A stretch of DNA of 64,000 bases from Mycobacterium asiaticum DSM 44297 (GCF_000613245.1 NZ_HG964938.1:153928-217927); one strand, 5' to 3'. Positions 36,568-47,500 are shown, counted from the stretch's first letter. Numbers and translations are program-made. Notes: generated from the letters alone by a model not told the origin.

Positions 36568-38736
36568 ATGGCCGACAGAGTGAACACTTCCCAGGGCGCG
36601 GGCGCTGCCCCGACCGCGAGCGCTCCGGACGGCATCCGCAACGTCGTGCTCGTCGGTCCGTCCGGTGGCGGCAAGACCACCCTCGTCGAAGCGCTGCTCG
36701 TGGCCGGCGGGGTGTTGTCCCGGCCCGGCTCCGTCGTTGACGGGAGCACGGTCTGCGACTTCGACGACGCCGAGATCCGCCAACAACGCTCGGTGGGTGT
36801 CGCGGTGGCGTCGCTGGCCCACGGTGGCATCAAGATCAACCTCGTCGACACGCCCGGATACGCCGACTTCGTGGGCGAATTGCGGGCCGGCCTGCGGGCC
36901 GCCGACTGCGCACTGTTCGTCATCGCGGCGAACGAAGGCGTCGACGAACCGACCAAGTCGCTCTGGCAGGAGTGCAGCCAGGTCGGGATGCCGCGAGCGG
37001 TGGTCATCACCAAGCTCGACCACGCCCGCGCAAACTACCAGGAGGCGCTGGCGGCGGCGCAGAATGCATTCGGCGACAAGGTATTACCCCTCTACCTGCC
37101 GACCTCGGCGACCGACTGCGCCGGGCTGATCGGCTTGCTCTCGCAAACCAAGTACACCTATGCCGATGGCAAGCGCACCGAGTCGTCACCCGAGGCCGAC
37201 GACGCCGAGCTGATCGAGGAAGCGCGCGGCACCCTGATCGAAGGGATCATCGAGGAGTCCGAGGACGAGTCACTGATGGAGCGCTACCTCGGCGGCGAGT
37301 CGATCGACGAGTCCGTGCTGATCCAGGATTTGGAGAAGGCCGTCGCGCGTGGTTCGTTCTTCCCGGTGATCCCGGTGTGCAGCAGCACGGGCGTGGGCAC
37401 GCAGGAACTGCTCGAGGTGATCACCCGCGGCTTCCCATCCCCGATGGAGCACCCGTTGCCCGAGGTATTCACCCCGCAGGGTGCAGCCCATGAAGAGTTG
37501 GCCTGCGACGTGAATTCGCCGTTGCTGGCCGAAGTGGTCAAGACGACGTCCGATCCATACGTCGGACGGGTCAGCCTGGTACGGGTGTTCTCCGGCATGA
37601 TCAAGCCGGACGCGACCGTCCATGTGTCAGGCCACTTCTCGTCCTTCTTCGGGGGCGGTGACACCAACGGCGGCGCCACTCATTCCCACCCCGACCACGA
37701 CGAGGATGAGCGCATCGGCGTCCTGTCGTTCCCACTGGGCAAGCAGCAACGCCCCGCCCCGGCCGTGGTGGCCGGGGATATCTGCGCGATCGGCAAGCTG
37801 AGCCGTGCCGAAACCGGCGACACGCTGTCGGACAAGTCCGAGCCGCTAGTGCTCAGGCCCTGGACGATGCCGGAACCGCTGCTGCCCGTCGCCATCGCCG
37901 CACACGCCAAGACCGACGAGGACAAGCTCTCGGTCGGGCTGGGCAGGTTGGCGGCCGAAGACCCGACGCTGCGGATCGAGCAGAACCCGGAGACCCATCA
38001 GGTGGTGCTCTGGTGCATGGGCGAGGCGCACGTCGGCGTGGTGCTCGATGCGCTGGCCAACCGCTACGGCGTCACCGTCGACACCGTCGAGTTGCGCGTG
38101 CCGTTGCGGGAGACGTTCGGCGGCAAGGCGAAAGGCCATGGCCGGCACGTCAAACAGTCCGGCGGACACGGCCAGTACGCGGTCTGCGACATCGAGGTGG
38201 AACCGCTGCCGGAAGGTTCAGGGTTCGAATTCCTGGACAAGGTGGTCGGCGGCGCCGTGCCGCGCCAGTTCATCCCCAGCGTGGAGAAGGGTGTCCGCGC
38301 GCAGATGGAGAAGGGCGTGCATGCCGGATATCCGGTGGTGGACATCCGCGTCACACTGCTCGACGGCAAGGCGCACAGCGTGGACTCCTCGGACTTCGCG
38401 TTTCAAATGGCCGGCGCGCTGGCACTGCGCGAGGCCGCCGCGGCGACGCGAGTCGTGCTGCTGGAGCCGATCGACGAGATCTCGGTGCTGGTGCCCGACG
38501 ATTTCGTCGGGGCGGTGATGGGTGACCTGTCCGGTCGGCGGGGCCGGGTGTTGGGCACCGACACGGCCGGAAACGAGCGCACCGTGGTCAATGCCGAAGT
38601 GCCGCAGGTGGAACTGACCCGCTACGCCATCGACCTGCGTTCGCTCGCGCACGGCGCGGCGTCGTTCACCCGCTCGTTCGCCCGTTACGAACCGATGCCC
38701 GAATCCGCCGCGGCCCGGGTGAAGGCCACGGCGTAA
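36568..38736 (+). CDS. fusA2: Elongation factor G-like protein FusA2
   Basis: 722 aa. G-domain motifs are GPSGGGKTTLVEALL (P-loop), LVDTPGYADF (G3) and ITKLDHAR (G4); domains II-V follow, with the domain IV/V GHGRHVKQSGGHGQYAVC region. This is the second, divergent EF-G of actinobacteria (M. tuberculosis Rv0120c), distinct from the essential fusA. A His/Asp-rich insert (HSHPDHDED) lies in domain II. Its role in translation is not settled. GGAGG precedes ATG 36568. Confidence 0.94.
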   Translation: MADRVNTSQGAGAAPTASAPDGIRNVVLVGPSGGGKTTLVEALLVAGGVLSRPGSVVDGSTVCDFDDAEIRQQRSVGVAVASLAHGGIKINLVDTPGYADFVGELRAGLRAADCALFVIAANEGVDEPTKSLWQECSQVGMPRAVVITKLDHARANYQEALAAAQNAFGDKVLPLYLPTSATDCAGLIGLLSQTKYTYADGKRTESSPEADDAELIEEARGTLIEGIIEESEDESLMERYLGGESIDESVLIQDLEKAVARGSFFPVIPVCSSTGVGTQELLEVITRGFPSPMEHPLPEVFTPQGAAHEELACDVNSPLLAEVVKTTSDPYVGRVSLVRVFSGMIKPDATVHVSGHFSSFFGGGDTNGGATHSHPDHDEDERIGVLSFPLGKQQRPAPAVVAGDICAIGKLSRAETGDTLSDKSEPLVLRPWTMPEPLLPVAIAAHAKTDEDKLSVGLGRLAAEDPTLRIEQNPETHQVVLWCMGEAHVGVVLDALANRYGVTVDTVELRVPLRETFGGKAKGHGRHVKQSGGHGQYAVCDIEVEPLPEGSGFEFLDKVVGGAVPRQFIPSVEKGVRAQMEKGVHAGYPVVDIRVTLLDGKAHSVDSSDFAFQMAGALALREAAAATRVVLLEPIDEISVLVPDDFVGAVMGDLSGRRGRVLGTDTAGNERTVVNAEVPQVELTRYAIDLRSLAHGAASFTRSFARYEPMPESAAARVKATA

Positions 38737-38742
38737 CCGCCG

Positions 38743-39228
38743 ATGTCGACGGTCAACGGGCTGCCGGCGCACATCCTGCTCAATCACCTCGTGGTGGTGC
38801 TCGGTCCGCTGGCGGCGATCCTGGCGATCCTGTGCGCGGTATGGGCGGCGGCGCGCCGGCGGTTCATCTGGCTGACACTGGTGCTGGCGGCCGTCACCCT
38901 GGCCATGACGCCGTTGACCACGTCCTCGGGTGGTTGGCTGGCCGGCAAGGTCGGTGATTCACCCCAACTGGCCCGGCACGCGGCGCTGGGCGAGACGTTG
39001 AGCTACTTCGCCTCGGCACTGGTCGTCGCCGTCACCATGCTGGCCGTCGTGCATCTGCGCCTGGCCCGCGGCCGGAACGTGAAACCCGTTGCGCACGCGG
39101 TGATCGCCGTACTCGTGGTCACCGCCGCGGCGGCCACGCTGGTACAGACCTACCGGGTCGGGGATTCGGGGGCGCGAGCCGCGTGGGGCAGCGTCGCGGC
39201 CGCGTCCGTCAGTCGGTCGCCGGGCTGA
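38743..39228 (+). CDS. DUF2231-like small membrane protein
   Basis: 161 aa with four hydrophobic segments (about 10-35, 38-58, 85-107, 116-135). The LPAHILLNHLVVVLGPLAAI opening with a conserved His-Asn-His is typical of DUF2231. Function unknown. It starts 7 bp after the fusA2 stop, so it is in the same transcript, and overlaps the convergent fadD7 3' end by 20 bp. Confidence 0.82.
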   Translation: MSTVNGLPAHILLNHLVVVLGPLAAILAILCAVWAAARRRFIWLTLVLAAVTLAMTPLTTSSGGWLAGKVGDSPQLARHAALGETLSYFASALVVAVTMLAVVHLRLARGRNVKPVAHAVIAVLVVTAAAATLVQTYRVGDSGARAAWGSVAAASVSRSPG

Positions 39229-40801
39229 AGCGCTGCGAGACCGCGCGCCGATCCAGCGACCCTTTGGCGGTATGCGGCAGCTCGTCGGCCACCTGGAAGG
39301 TTGCTGGAATTTCGAACGGCGCCAGCCGATCCCGACAGAACTCGATGAGCTCGTCGGCGCTCGGGGCACTGGCCCGGGGCACGATCACCGCGGCGACCGC
39401 TTCCCCGTACATCGGGTGCGGCACGCCGAACACTCCGACTTCCAGCACGTTCGGGTGGCTGGCCAGCACACCCTCGACACGCTCGGGCGAGATCTTCTCA
39501 CCGCCGCGGTTGATGAGTTCCTTGATCCGGCCGCGGATACTCAGATCCCCCTCCTGCGACAGGGTTCCCAGGTCTCCGGTGCGCAGCCAGCCGTCGGTGA
39601 AGTTCGCCGCGGTGATCTTCGGGTCGCCGAGGTAACCGCGCACCACCGTGCGACCGCGCAGCCACACCTCCCCGACGGCGCCCGGCGCAACGGGCTGTCC
39701 GTCCGGGCCGGCGATGCGGATTTCGGGGCCGGTGGAGCGGCCCACCAAACCCGTTGCGGCGGCGGGGTTCACCTCCTGGCCGATGCCGGTGGTGGCCACC
39801 TGGTGAGTGGCCTCGGTCATGCCGAATGCGCACAACACCGGCGCGGAGAACTGAGCTTGCAGTGCCTGGGCCACCTCGGGCGTCAACGGCGCGCTGCAGC
39901 TGCGGATGAAACGCAAAGCGGCCTTACGGTTTTCGGATCCGCCGTCCGTCGCCCGCTCCAGCAGAATCTGGTGAATCGTCGGGACGGCGGTGTACCAGGT
40001 GGCCTTGACGGCGTCGATGTCGTCCCAAAAGGTGTGCGCCGAGAACCGGCCGCGGGACGGCAGCAACACGGCACCGCCGGACGCCAGCGTCGAGAGCAGC
40101 GCGGCGACCAACCCGTGGCCGTGGTACAGCGGCATCACTGCGACCGTCGCATCCTGCGGTCCCAACTCGTATCCGGCGATGATCGCCTGCACCGACGTGA
40201 CGATGTTGTCGTGCGTCCACGGGACCATCTTGGGCAGCCCGGTGGTCCCGCCGGTGAACATGATCATCGCGTCGTCCACCCGCAACCCCTCCGGAGACGA
40301 GCTGCTCGGGTTGGCGGGGGCGGCCGAGTCGAGGTGCACGGACAATTCGCGCTTGACGGCGTCGCGGCCGACGGTCACCGCGATCGGCCACCACGGCATC
40401 GAGGATTCCGACTTGTCTCCCGGCCCCTCAGCGTCGACGAGCACCGCCCGGGCGCCCGCCGCGGCGCTGCGCGCCCGTTGGTCACCGACTGGCAGCGCCG
40501 GGTCGAGCGGGACCACGACCAGTTTCGCCCGCAGCGCCGCCAAGAGGGTCACGACGAACTCGGCGTTGCTGGCCGCACGCAGCGCCACCCGGTCGCCCTG
40601 GGCCAGGCCTGCCGCGGTCAGCTGCCCGGCCAGGTCGTCCACCAGCCGGATCAGCTCGCGGTAGCTGACCGGGACGCGCTCGGCGGTGACGACGATGGCA
40701 GGTGCATCGGGCAGGTGTGCGGCCGTACTCGCGATCAGCTCGGCGATGCCGGTGGTCGGCTCAACGAGCGCCTGGTTGCTGGTGATCTGTTCGGATGTCA
40801 T
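39209..40801 (-). CDS. fadD7: Acyl-CoA synthetase FadD7, probable oxalate-CoA ligase
   Basis: 530 aa ANL-family enzyme: AMP-binding motif FTGGTTGLPKMVPWTH, FGMTEATHQVA, and the C-terminal GRIKELINRGGEKISPERVE hinge. It is the orthologue of M. tuberculosis Rv0119 and resembles the AAE3/Pcs60 oxalyl-CoA synthetases. Divergence from oxcA, which decarboxylates oxalyl-CoA, makes oxalate its likely substrate. GAAGGAG precedes ATG 40801. Confidence 0.9.
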   Translation of the reverse strand: MTSEQITSNQALVEPTTGIAELIASTAAHLPDAPAIVVTAERVPVSYRELIRLVDDLAGQLTAAGLAQGDRVALRAASNAEFVVTLLAALRAKLVVVPLDPALPVGDQRARSAAAGARAVLVDAEGPGDKSESSMPWWPIAVTVGRDAVKRELSVHLDSAAPANPSSSSPEGLRVDDAMIMFTGGTTGLPKMVPWTHDNIVTSVQAIIAGYELGPQDATVAVMPLYHGHGLVAALLSTLASGGAVLLPSRGRFSAHTFWDDIDAVKATWYTAVPTIHQILLERATDGGSENRKAALRFIRSCSAPLTPEVAQALQAQFSAPVLCAFGMTEATHQVATTGIGQEVNPAAATGLVGRSTGPEIRIAGPDGQPVAPGAVGEVWLRGRTVVRGYLGDPKITAANFTDGWLRTGDLGTLSQEGDLSIRGRIKELINRGGEKISPERVEGVLASHPNVLEVGVFGVPHPMYGEAVAAVIVPRASAPSADELIEFCRDRLAPFEIPATFQVADELPHTAKGSLDRRAVSQRFSPATD

Positions 40802-40950
40802 CCCTGGCTCCTTCCGGCTGCACCTGCGTCGTGCCGGTGTCCTACCGAAACCCTGCCGGTGACCCACTGGGGCTGTCCAATACCCATCCGCTAACGGTCA
40901 ATAGACGGCGTGAATCGTCGAATAAGGATCCGGTCTTGGACATAGTCGAG

Positions 40951-40960
40951 TGTCGCGACA
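40951..40960. promoter_or_regulatory. TGTCGCGACA palindrome upstream of oxcA
   Basis: A perfect 10-bp palindrome lies 13 bp before the oxcA start, in the 172-bp divergent promoter shared with fadD7. A regulator binding here could repress oxcA. No T-N11-A LysR site could be singled out with confidence, so OxyS is only one candidate. Confidence 0.35.
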
Positions 40961-40973
40961 ACAGTGAGGAACC

Positions 40974-42668
40974 ATGACCACGCAATCGAGCCTGACCGAC
41001 GGCTTCCAGCTCGTAGTGGACGCGCTGCAAGCCAACGGCGTCGACACCATCTACGGAGTCGTCGGAATCCCGATCACCGACCTCGCGCGCACCGCGCAGG
41101 CCGCGGGGATCCGCTACATCGGCTTTCGCCACGAGGGTTCCGCCGGAAACGCCGCCGCGGCGGCGGGGTTCTTGACCCAACGGCCCGGCGTGTGCCTGAC
41201 GACGTCCGGGCCAGGGTTTCTCAACGGTCTGCCCGCGCTGGCCAACGCCACCACGAACTGTTTCCCGATGATCCAGATCTCCGGGTCGAGTGCCCGGTCG
41301 CTGGTGGACCTCCAACGCGGCGAGTACCAAGACCTCGACCAGCTCAACGCCGCGCGCCCATTCGCCAAGGCGGCGTACCGGATCAGCCGGGTCGAGGACA
41401 TCGGTCGTGGTGTCGCGCGGGCGATCCGCACCGCGATCTCCGGCCGGCCGGGCGGTGTCTACCTCGACATCCCCGGCGAGGTGCTGGGCCAGGTCATGCC
41501 GGCATCGGCCGGCGCCGCGTCAATCTGGCAGGTTGTGGATCCCGCTCCGCGCCAGCTGCCGGCACCCGAGGCAGTCGAGCGCGCGCTGGGCATCCTGGGC
41601 CGGGCCGCCCGGCCGCTGATCGTGCTCGGCAAGGGCGCCGCATATGCTCAGGCGGACAACGTGATTCGGAAGTTCGTCGAGACCACCGGGATCCCCTTCC
41701 TGCCGATGTCGATGGCCAAGGGCCTGCTACCGGACTCGCACCCGCAGTCGGCTGCCGCCGCGCGCTCCCTGGCGATCAGCCGGGCCGACGCGGTGGTGCT
41801 GGTCGGGGCCCGGTTGAATTGGCTTCTCGGGCACGGTGAGTCGCCGCAATGGTCGGAGGACGCCGAGTTCATCCAGATCGATATCGCCGCGTCGGAGTTC
41901 GACAGCAACCAGCCGATCGCCGCACCGCTGACCGGAGACATCGGCTCGGTCATGACGGCGCTACTCGAGGGCGTGAGTGCGCAGCCGGTCAAGGCATCGG
42001 CGGCGTGGACCGACGAGCTCGCCGATCGCAAAGCCCGCAACGACGCCAAGATGCGGGAGCGGCTGGCGGAGAACCCGCACCCGATGCGGTTCTACAACGC
42101 GCTGGGGGCCATTCGGACTGTGCTGCAACGCAACCCGGATGTCTATGTGGTCAACGAGGGAGCCAACGCGCTGGACCTGGCGCGCAACATCATCGAGATG
42201 GAGTTGCCGCGGCACCGGCTCGACACCGGGACCTGGGGTGTGATGGGCATCGGGATGGGCTATGCGATCGCCGCGGCGGTCGAGACCGGGCGGCCCGTGG
42301 TGGCCATCGAGGGCGACAGCGCGTTCGGCTTCAGCGGCATGGAGATCGAGACCATCTGCCGCTACCGCCTGCCGATCATCGTCGTCGTGCTCAACAACGG
42401 CGGCGTTTACCGGGGCGACGAGGCTGTCTCCGGGGCCGACCCGGCCCCCACCGTGCTCAACGCCGGCGCCCGGCACGAGCTGCTGGCAGAAGCATTCGGC
42501 GGCAAGGGGTATCACGTGACCAAGCCGGCCGAACTCGAGGCGGCGCTGACCGAGGCACTGGCCGCGCGGGAGCCGACCCTCATCGACTGCGAACTCGACC
42601 CCGCCGCGGGGGTGGAGAGCGGACATCTGGCCGGCCTCAACCCGGCCCGGGCTAACGCCCCTGCGTGA
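40974..42668 (+). CDS. oxcA: Oxalyl-CoA decarboxylase
   Basis: 564 aa ThDP-dependent enzyme. The ThDP/Mg motif is EGDSAFGFSGMEIETICRYRLPIIVVVLNNGG; the N-terminal GVVGIPITDLARTAQAAGIRYIGFRHEGSAGNAA contains the cofactor-activating Glu region. It converts oxalyl-CoA to formyl-CoA and CO2. Orthologue of M. tuberculosis Rv0118c. It diverges from fadD7 and overlaps the convergent oxyS by 17 bp. Confidence 0.94.
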   Translation: MTTQSSLTDGFQLVVDALQANGVDTIYGVVGIPITDLARTAQAAGIRYIGFRHEGSAGNAAAAAGFLTQRPGVCLTTSGPGFLNGLPALANATTNCFPMIQISGSSARSLVDLQRGEYQDLDQLNAARPFAKAAYRISRVEDIGRGVARAIRTAISGRPGGVYLDIPGEVLGQVMPASAGAASIWQVVDPAPRQLPAPEAVERALGILGRAARPLIVLGKGAAYAQADNVIRKFVETTGIPFLPMSMAKGLLPDSHPQSAAAARSLAISRADAVVLVGARLNWLLGHGESPQWSEDAEFIQIDIAASEFDSNQPIAAPLTGDIGSVMTALLEGVSAQPVKASAAWTDELADRKARNDAKMRERLAENPHPMRFYNALGAIRTVLQRNPDVYVVNEGANALDLARNIIEMELPRHRLDTGTWGVMGIGMGYAIAAAVETGRPVVAIEGDSAFGFSGMEIETICRYRLPIIVVVLNNGGVYRGDEAVSGADPAPTVLNAGARHELLAEAFGGKGYHVTKPAELEAALTEALAAREPTLIDCELDPAAGVESGHLAGLNPARANAPA

Positions 42669-43584
42669 GCCCACGCGACTGGGCGTCGAAGAACTCGTCG
42701 AGGGCGAGCTGTTGCGCCGAGGCGACGAGCGCACGGGCAACGGGCGAGCCCGGCCCGGTTGCAATGGTGGCCAACGCAATCGGGGCGCGCAGCGCCGGAT
42801 CGAGCAGTTCGACCGCTCGGATCTCGCCGCGGGCCGGCGTCATCCACAACCAGGTGTGTGGGACGATGGTTGCCCAGTTCCCGTTGGCCACCTGCGCGAA
42901 CAGTGAAGCAACCGAGTCCGTTTCGACCTGGGGGCGGACGGTGATGTCGTGGTCGGCGAAGGCCGCGTCGATGACCTGCCGGTCCCGCATGTCCGGCGTA
43001 AGCAACGCCAGCGGTAGTTGCGCCGCCTCCGGCCACCGCATGCCGGACGCCCCGGGCGGCAGCATGTCCGCCCGGGCCAGCAGCACGTAGTGCTCTTCGT
43101 ACAGCGGCACCAGCGCCACATCCTGGCCCGCCTCCGGGGCCGGATGGACGATCACCGCGTCCAGCTCGAACTCGTGCAACCGGCGGTACAGCTCGGTTGC
43201 GGCCAGCCGCGAACTGATTTGCACCTTTGCCAAGGGGTGCGCCGAGCAAAAAGCCGACAACACCAGAGAAGCGGTCGTCGAGGCCGTCGGCACAGTGCCC
43301 AGGCGGAGGGTTCCGGCGACGCCTGACTGCACCGCGTGCACCTCGGCCTTGAACGCATCGTGTTCGGCCAGAATCCGCTTGGCCCACACCACCAACCGCT
43401 CCCCCTCGGGCGTCAGGCCCTCGAAGCTGTGGCCTCGGTTGATCAGCGTGACATTGAGTTCGCGTTCCAGCTTGGCGATAGCCGCGGACAGCGCCGGCTG
43501 GGACACGTAGCACTTCTCGGCGGCGCGGGCGAAATGGCGCTCCTGGGCCACGGCGACGAAGTACTCCAACTGGCGAAAGAGCAC
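42652..43584 (-). CDS. oxyS: LysR family regulator OxyS
   Basis: 310 aa. The LysR HTH reads FRQLEYFVAVAQERHFARAAEKCYVSQPALSAAIAKLE, and the substrate domain follows. GTG 43584 has AAAGGAGG eight bases upstream, so the long upstream open stretch is excluded. Orthologue of M. tuberculosis Rv0117, reported to affect the oxidative stress response. Its place at the end of oxcA suggests it could also sense the oxalate pathway, an inference. Confidence 0.92.
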   Translation of the reverse strand: MLFRQLEYFVAVAQERHFARAAEKCYVSQPALSAAIAKLERELNVTLINRGHSFEGLTPEGERLVVWAKRILAEHDAFKAEVHAVQSGVAGTLRLGTVPTASTTASLVLSAFCSAHPLAKVQISSRLAATELYRRLHEFELDAVIVHPAPEAGQDVALVPLYEEHYVLLARADMLPPGASGMRWPEAAQLPLALLTPDMRDRQVIDAAFADHDITVRPQVETDSVASLFAQVANGNWATIVPHTWLWMTPARGEIRAVELLDPALRAPIALATIATGPGSPVARALVASAQQLALDEFFDAQSRGLTQGR

Positions 43585-43674
43585 CCGTCCCTCCTTTGGC
43601 CGTGGGGGTGGTGACGAACCTACCTTCGCTACGCCGAAATTGTTTGCTATGGCCCGCCCCGAGCGGATAACCAC

Positions 43675-43680
43675 TAGAAT
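43675..43680 (+). promoter_or_regulatory. Candidate -10 element of ldtA
   Basis: TAGAAT, a good match to the mycobacterial TANNNT -10 hexamer, lies in the divergent oxyS/ldtA region 40 bp before the ldtA start codon. No convincing -35 is present. Confidence 0.4.
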
Positions 43681-43720
43681 ATTCGGTGTGTTTGTCGCAC
43701 CAACCCGAAGGGTGAACGCC

Positions 43721-44477
43721 ATGCGTCGAGCGGTTCGGTATCTATTCGTGGTGGTGGCAATCACGACGATGGCCGCGGCCGGGTCCGGCAGTCCGGCCAC
43801 GGGCGCCGTCCCGGTGCCACATCCGTTGCCCGCGGTGGCATCGATCTTCCCGTCCGATGGGGCCGTGGTGGGCGTGGGCGCCCCGGTCGAGGTGACGTTC
43901 GCCGCGCCGGTGACCGACCGCCGCGCGGCCGAACGAGCCATCCACGTCGGCGCACCGGCCAACATCACCGGCCACTACCAGTGGCTGGATGGCAATGTCG
44001 TGCAATGGATTCCGGATCAGTACTGGCCCGCGCACACCCGGATCTCGGTGGGTGTGCAGGAGTTGACCGAGGGCTTTTGAGACGGGTGACGCCCTGCTGG
44101 GAGTCGCCAGCATCTCCGCTCACACATTCACCGTCAGCCGCAACGGCGAAGTGCTGCGCACCATGCCGGCCTCGATGGGCAAGCCGAGCCGGCCCACGCC
44201 GATTGGCAACTTCAACGCGATGTCGAAGGAACGCTCGGTCGTCATGGATTCCCGCACCATCGGCATCCCGCTGAATTCCTCGGACGGCTACCTGATCACC
44301 GCCCAGTACGCGGTGCGGGTCACCGGGAGTGGGGTGTACGTCCACTCGGCACCGTGGTCGGTGAACTCGCAGGGCTACGCCAACGTCAGTCACGGCTGCA
44401 TCAACCTGAGCCCGGACAACGCGGCTTGGTACTTCAACATGGTCACGATCGGCGACCCGATCAACGTGGTGGCCTGA
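43721..44477 (+). pseudogene. ldtA: L,D-transpeptidase LdtA-like, one-base frameshift
   Basis: An intact signal/anchor (AVRYLFVVVAITTMAAAG) and Ig-like domain run to QELTEGF, where TTTTGA (44075-44080) creates a stop. Removing one T restores ETGDALLGVASISAHTFTV in frame, and the remaining catalytic domain is intact, including the YkuD motif VSHGCINLS. The repaired product would be 251 aa, the length I recall for M. tuberculosis Rv0116c. LdtA makes 3-3 cross-links in peptidoglycan. The lesion is either a real knock-out (other Ldt paralogues could compensate), a homopolymer error or, less likely, recoding. ATG 43721 has GAAGGG upstream. Confidence 0.88.
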
Positions 44478-44584
44478 ATTCGCTCGCCGTAGCGCAGGTG
44501 TGGCGACGGTCACACCGGTGACCCGGAAGATGGACTGCGGTCGATCGGTTTGCGCTAGATAGCGAAGCGAACGAAAGGCTGACC

Positions 44585-47500
44585 ATGACCGGTCCGCAGG
44601 AACGACGACTCAACCAACGCATTCAGCGGCTTTTCGCTGAGGACGAGCAGTTCCGGCGGGCCGAACCCGATCCCGCGATCCGCACCGCGGCGCGGCAACC
44701 CGGGCTCCGGCTGCCGCAGGTGATCCAGACGTTGGTCGACGGCTACGCCGACCGTCCTGCGATGGGCTGGCGGGCATCGGAACTCATTACCGATCCCGCC
44801 ACCGGCCGCACCATCGCGCGACTGCTACCCCGATTTGACACCATCACCTACCGCGACCTGTGGGCCAACGTGCAGGCGATCGCCGCCGCCTGGCAGCACG
44901 ACCCGGTCAACCCCAGCGCTCCCGGCGATTTCGTGGCCACCGTCGGGTTCGCCAGTGTGGAATACCTGACCGTCGACCTGGTCTGCGGCTACCTGGGTCT
45001 GGTGGCCGTGCCGTTGCAGCACAACACCACCGCGTCGCGATTGCAGCCCATTCTGGCCGAGGTGGAACCGCAGACTTTGGCCGCCAGCGCCGACTACCTG
45101 GACCTGGCCACCGAAGCCGGCGCCGGGATCAGGTCCCTGCGCCGCCTGGTGGTCTTCGACTACCGGCCCGAGATCGACGACCACCGGGAAGGTTTGGAGC
45201 GGGCCCGCGCCAGGTTCGCCGACGCCGGCCTGGCCGTGACCATCGAGATCCTGACCGACGTGATCGCGCACGGCCGGACGGTGCCGCCCGCGCAGATGTA
45301 CACCGGCGACACCGACCAACGGCTGGCCATGATCATGTACACCTCCGGCAGCACCGGGTTGCCCAAGGGGGCAATGTATTCCGAGCGGATGGTGGTCAAG
45401 GTATGGACCAACGAGTTGATGCCGAAATACGACCACATTCCGGTCTTCAATGTGAACTTCATGCCACTGAATCACCTGGGTGGCCGCATCCCGCTGTCCT
45501 CGGCGTTCCAGGCCGGCGGCACCAGCTACTTCGTCCCGGAGAGCGACCTGTCCACGCTGTTCGAGGACTGGAACCTGGTGCGTCCCACCGAAATGGGTCT
45601 GGTGCCGCGGGTCGCCGAGATGCTGTATCAGAGCTACCAGAGCGCTGTGGACCGGCGGGTCTTCGAAGGGGCCGAGGTCGATGCGGCCGAGGCGGCGGCC
45701 CGAGATGAGTTGCGTGAGCAGGTGCTCGGCGGGCGGGTAGTTACCAGCTTCACCGGGACCGCCCCGCTGGCGGCGGAGATGCGGACCTTCATCGAGACCT
45801 GCCTCGACGTGCACCTGCTGGACGGCTACGGCTTGACCGAAGTCGGCATGGTCGCCAAGGACGGCCTGGTGACCAAGCCACCGGTGATCGACTACAAGCT
45901 GATCGACGTTCCCGAACTGGGTTATTTCCTTACCGACAAGCCATTCCCACGCGGCGAGCTGCTGGTGAAATCGGCGACGTCCTTCTCCGGCTATTACAAG
46001 CGACCCGACGTGACCGCCAACGCATTCGACCCGGACGGGTACTACCGAACCGGTGACGTGATGGCCGAAATCGGACCGGATCGACTGGCCTATGTCGACC
46101 GGCGCAACAATGTTCTGAAGTTGGCGCAGGGCGAGTTCGTCGCCGTGGCCCGGCTGGAAGCGATCTTCGCCAGCGCGCCGCTGGTCCGGCAGATATTCGT
46201 CTACGGCAACAGCGAACGCCCGTATCTGCTGGCTGTGGTGGTACCCACCACCGAGGCATTGCAGCGCTTCGGTGACGATGACGCTAGTCTCAAGGCCGCG
46301 TTGAGCGAATCCCTGCGCCAGACAGCCAAATCCGCCGAGCTGCAATCCTACGAGGTGCCCGCGGATTTCCTGGTCGAGCTCGAACCGTTCAGCTCCGACA
46401 ATGGGCTACTCTCCGGGGTAGGCAAGCTGCTGCGCCCAAAGCTCAAGGAGCACTACGGCGAACGGCTCGAGCGGCGGTACGCCGAGCTGGCCGACACCCG
46501 GGTGGCCGAGTTGCGTTCGCTGCGCGAAGGCGCGGCCGACCGGCCGATCATCGACACCGTGGCCCATGCAGCCGAGGCGCTGCTGGGTCTGGTCGGCGGA
46601 GCGCCCGGACCGGAGGAGCACTTCACGGATCTCGGCGGTGATTCCCTGTCGGCGCTGACGTTCTCCAACCTGCTGCGCGACATCTTCGACGTCGAGGTCC
46701 CGGTGGGTTTGATCATCGGTCCGACGAGCAATCTGGCCCAGATCGCCGGCTATGTGGCGGCCGAACGCGAATCCGTATCGAAGCGGCCCACTTTCGCCAA
46801 TGTGCACGGGCGAGGGGCGGCACAGGTGCGGGCGGCCGACTTGACGCTGGACAAGTTCATCGATGCGGCGACCCTGGCGGCTGCCGGCTCGGCGCCACAC
46901 GTCAACGGGACGCCGCAGACGGTGCTGCTGACCGGAGCCAATGGATACCTCGGGCGTTTCCTGGCGCTGGAATGGCTGGAGCGGCTCGCCGAGACCGGCG
47001 GACGGCTCATCTGTGTCGTGCGGGGCACCGACGAGGCGGCGGCCCGGCAACGACTCGAGGATGCGTTCCGTAGCGGGGACGGCGAACTGCTGGAGAGGTT
47101 CCGCGCGCTGGCGGCCGACCACCTCGAGATCGTCGTCGGTGACATCGGCGAACCCAATCTTGGCCTGTCCGATGTGATTTGGCAGCGACTCGCCGATACG
47201 GTTGATCTGATCGTGCATCCGGCTGCGCTGGTGAACCACGTCCTGCCCTACGATCAGTTGTTCGGGCCGAACGTGGTCGGCACCGCCGAGGTGATCCGGT
47301 TGGCCATCACCGGCCGAATCAAGCCGGTCACCTACCTGTCCACCGTGGCGGTCGCCATGACCGTCGACACATTTGACGAAGATGGTGACATCCGGACCGT
47401 CAGCCCGGTGCGCACCATCGACGACGGCTACGCCAACGGATACGCGAACAGCAAGTGGGCCGGCGAGGTACTGCTGCGCGAAGCACACGACCTGTGCGGT

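Noticed and set aside
42652..43968. A longer OxyS starting at 43968
   Set aside because: GTG 43584 has a strong AAAGGAGG site and begins at the LysR family start; the extension overlaps the ldtA gene on the other strand.
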